DNA from: Phycisphaerae bacterium
Lineage (GTDB): Bacteria; Planctomycetota; Phycisphaerae; UBA1845; PWPN01
NCBI GenBank assembly: GCA_026647385.1
Contig: JAPKGY010000160.1
Span: forward strand, 1-6,804
Direction of reading: 5' to 3'
DNA length: 6,804 nt
Part shown: one piece after another, positions 5,664-6,804 of the stretch
Position numbering within the stretch: position 1 is the stretch's first letter
Layout: each line of letters begins with the position of its first letter
The notes under the pieces: generated by a model
What the model was told of the DNA's origin: nothing
The model's database searches: none
Seen by the model: the letters and a program-made list of their open reading frames with translations, nothing else
Made by a program: the position numbers and the translations under genes

Positions 5664-6488
5664 ATGGGTCAGGTACAAATCGGTCTGAACCTGGAATTCG
5701 TGCGTCATCACGATCTGCCGTTCTCAGCCGGCGTCGAGAAGGCCGCCAAGATGGGTTACCGCTTCATCGAGCCGATGGTTCACTGGGGGCGGGAGCTGAT
5801 GAGCGAAGCGCTGTACTTCCACACCCAGTCGCTGTTCGACGACCCCATGGACGTGCGCGACCTGTGCGCGCGCCACGGCGTCCAGTGCTCGGCCATCAGC
5901 GCCCATTGCCCGCTGGGTCGACCTGATGTCAGCGTGCTGTATCTCACCTTCGCCGTTCGATATGCAGCCGAACTCGGCACGCCGGTCGTCAATACCGACG
6001 AGGGCGTCAAGGCCGAGGGGACCGACATTGAAACCGATCACGTCCTGATGAAATACACCCTGACCAAGGTCACCCGCTGCGCGGAGCATCGCGGAATCAA
6101 GATCGGCCTCGAGCAGCATCAGCAGTACACGCGCACGCCCGAGGGCATGGACCGCATCTTCAATCTGGTCAAGTCGCCCGCCATGGGCATCAACTTCGAC
6201 ACCGGCAACGCGTATCTCGCCGGCCAGGACCCCTACAAATGGCTGGCCGACGTGGGCAATCGACTGGTCCACGTCCACGCCAAGGACATCACCGTCCAGC
6301 AGAGCGACGCCGAGCGCGGCAAGGTCACCGGCACGCCGGTGGGTTGCGCCTGCGGCGAGGGCGTCATCGACTGGAAGGAAATCATCAAGATCGTCCGCAA
6401 GGTCGATCGGCCGATCTGCCTCAGCGTCGAATGCGGCACGATCGACCAGGCCGCCGCCAGCCTGGACCACCTGAAGGCTCTGGTCTGA
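5664..6488 (+). CDS. Sugar phosphate isomerase/epimerase family protein (xylose-isomerase-like TIM barrel)
   Basis: The product is 274 residues, the normal length for this superfamily of metal-dependent (beta/alpha)8 barrels (AP endonuclease 2/xylose isomerase-like). Such enzymes usually isomerise or epimerise sugars, inositols or ketoacids in the cytoplasm. Candidate metal ligands fall at the usual barrel positions: Glu150 in GLEQHQQY, Asp179 in INFDTGNAY, His205 in LVHVHAKD (His203 nearby) and Glu256 in LSVECGT. Other family-like segments are GLNLEF (7-12), SAHCPLGRPD (79-88) and GEGVIDWKEI (231-240). No signal peptide is seen. Two cysteines in GCACGEG (Cys228, Cys230) sit just before the GEGVIDW strand and may be specific to a subgroup. 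The substrate cannot be named from sequence. Start is fixed by AAAGGAG seven bases upstream. The gene stands alone, with a 233-bp gap before it and a convergent lgt after it. Confidence 0.92.
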   Translation: MGQVQIGLNLEFVRHHDLPFSAGVEKAAKMGYRFIEPMVHWGRELMSEALYFHTQSLFDDPMDVRDLCARHGVQCSAISAHCPLGRPDVSVLYLTFAVRYAAELGTPVVNTDEGVKAEGTDIETDHVLMKYTLTKVTRCAEHRGIKIGLEQHQQYTRTPEGMDRIFNLVKSPAMGINFDTGNAYLAGQDPYKWLADVGNRLVHVHAKDITVQQSDAERGKVTGTPVGCACGEGVIDWKEIIKIVRKVDRPICLSVECGTIDQAAASLDHLKALV

Positions 6489-6500
6489 TCCCGATCAGAC
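6483..6500 (+). other. Hairpin overlapping the stop codon of the TIM-barrel gene
   Basis: GTCTGATC (6483-6490) and GATCAGAC (6493-6500) are perfect 8-bp complements; in RNA this gives a 7-bp stem closed by a CCCG loop. The TGA stop (6486-6488) is inside the left arm. It may be a 3' end stabilising structure or part of the termination region with the larger hairpin 22 bases downstream. Confidence 0.5.
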
Positions 6501-6521
6501 GACCCAGCGCAGGGAACAACG

Positions 6522-6560
6522 AAGGCCGGGAAGCCGCTTCACCCGTGGCTCCCCGGCCTT
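6522..6560. terminator. Probable bidirectional terminator hairpin
   Basis: AAGGCCGGGAAGCC (6522-6535) pairs with GGCTCCCCGGCCTT (6547-6560) around an 11-base loop, with a single mismatch (A6531 opposite C6551). The hairpin lies between the converging TIM-barrel and lgt genes, 33 bases past the first stop and 35 bases past the second. The AA and TT ends give only a minimal tail on either strand, so efficiency as an intrinsic terminator is uncertain. The position and stem strength make the role likely. Confidence 0.7.
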
Positions 6561-6595
6561 CCGCCGTTCAACGGCTCGATTTGCCGCTGCCCTGC

Positions 6596-6804
6596 TCACC
6601 GCCCCTTCTTGCCGCGGCCTTTCTTCGCATCCGCCTCGGGCTCGCAAGGCCAGACAACCGGGACGGCCCGGGGCGAACGGAGCGGCATGCGGTGGATCGC
6701 GATCAGCCAGGTGATGCCGATGGCCAGAAGGATCAGGCTGACGAACTGCGAGATGGTCAGGCCGGCGGTGTCGTGCGGATTGTCGATCCGGATCATCTCC
6801 TCCA
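6596..6804 (-). CDS. lgt: Prolipoprotein diacylglyceryl transferase, C-terminal part
   Basis: Lgt moves a diacylglyceryl group from phosphatidylglycerol to the lipobox cysteine of prolipoproteins, the first step of lipoprotein maturation at the cytoplasmic membrane. The window holds the last 69 codons. EEMIRIDNPHDTAGLTISQF matches the conserved segment of Lgt (family form FxRxDNP, then GLTISQ) that enters the final membrane helix, here SLILLAIGITWLIAIHR. A short soluble tail ends in the basic KKGRGKKGR. An in-frame ATG at 6796 preceded by GGAGGAG looks like a start, but those bases encode the conserved EE-M of the enzyme, so it is internal. The true start lies beyond the right edge. The gene converges on the TIM-barrel gene. 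Confidence 0.88.
   Translation of the reverse strand, partial: EEMIRIDNPHDTAGLTISQFVSLILLAIGITWLIAIHRMPLRSPRAVPVVWPCEPEADAKKGRGKKGR

Noticed and set aside
5313..5711. 132-codon minus-strand open frame across the spacer at 5431-5663
   Set aside because: It overlaps the ends of two well-supported plus-strand genes, has no recognisable domain, and its start lies inside the TIM-barrel gene.
5724..6470. 248-codon minus-strand open frame opposite the TIM-barrel gene
   Set aside because: It is composed of Asp/Ala/Val/Leu-rich sequence typical of antisense frames in GC-rich genes. The plus strand has the full set of barrel metal ligands and a strong ribosome site.
6596..6796. A stand-alone 66-residue small membrane protein with its own GGAGGAG site
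   Set aside because: The bases before the ATG encode the conserved EE-M of Lgt and the frame stays open to the window edge, so this is the tail of lgt, not a small gene.
1..6804. A defence island, CRISPR array, secretion cluster or biosynthetic cluster
   Set aside because: The genes are housekeeping or stand-alone types on alternating strands, and there are no nuclease, toxin, transposase, spacer-repeat or synthase signatures.

Overview
The window is high-GC chromosomal DNA with tightly packed bacterial genes, best explained as a Planctomycetota-type genome. That assignment is an inference from three things: the TMTC-like membrane/TPR protein, the form of the Lgt C-terminus and of the sugar-isomerase-like protein, and a TCATC-type short tandem repeat between genes. 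There is no rRNA or other marker to fix the taxonomy. I see no phage, transposase, CRISPR array, tRNA or rRNA.

Layout, left to right. (1) Positions 1-2076, minus strand: nearly all of a UvrD/PcrA-type superfamily 1 helicase, running off the left edge. It covers most of the left third of the window, and a long open frame on the plus strand opposite it is a shadow. (2) Positions 2077-2142: a 66-bp divergent control region with two overlapping sigma70-like promoters. (3) Positions 2143-2529, plus: acpS, holo-acyl-carrier-protein synthase. (4) Positions 2530-2808: a gene-free convergent spacer with a three-unit 10-bp tandem repeat and a large inverted repeat. (5) About 2809-3252, minus: a small protein with a DUF2007-like N-terminal domain and two membrane helices. 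(6) About 3415-5430, plus: a polytopic membrane protein resembling TMTC glycosyltransferases, ending in six TPRs. (7) Positions 5431-5663: a spacer with short inverted repeats and a strong ribosome binding site. (8) Positions 5664-6488, plus: a xylose-isomerase-like TIM barrel (sugar phosphate isomerase/epimerase superfamily). (9) Positions 6483-6560: two hairpins, probably a terminator between convergent genes. (10) Positions 6596-6804, minus: the C-terminal end of lgt, running off the right edge.

The genes do not form one operon or one pathway. Neighbouring genes alternate in strand, except for the TMTC-like gene and the TIM-barrel gene, which share the plus strand across a 233-bp gap. The set is DNA repair (uvrD/pcrA), activation of acyl carrier protein (acpS), lipoprotein lipidation (lgt), probable surface glycosylation (TMTC-like) and a probable sugar metabolic enzyme. 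I found no convincing new multi-gene system. The points most worth a second look are the overlapping divergent promoters with a possibly leaderless acpS, the repeat-rich spacer at 2530-2808, and the bacterial TMTC-like TPR protein.
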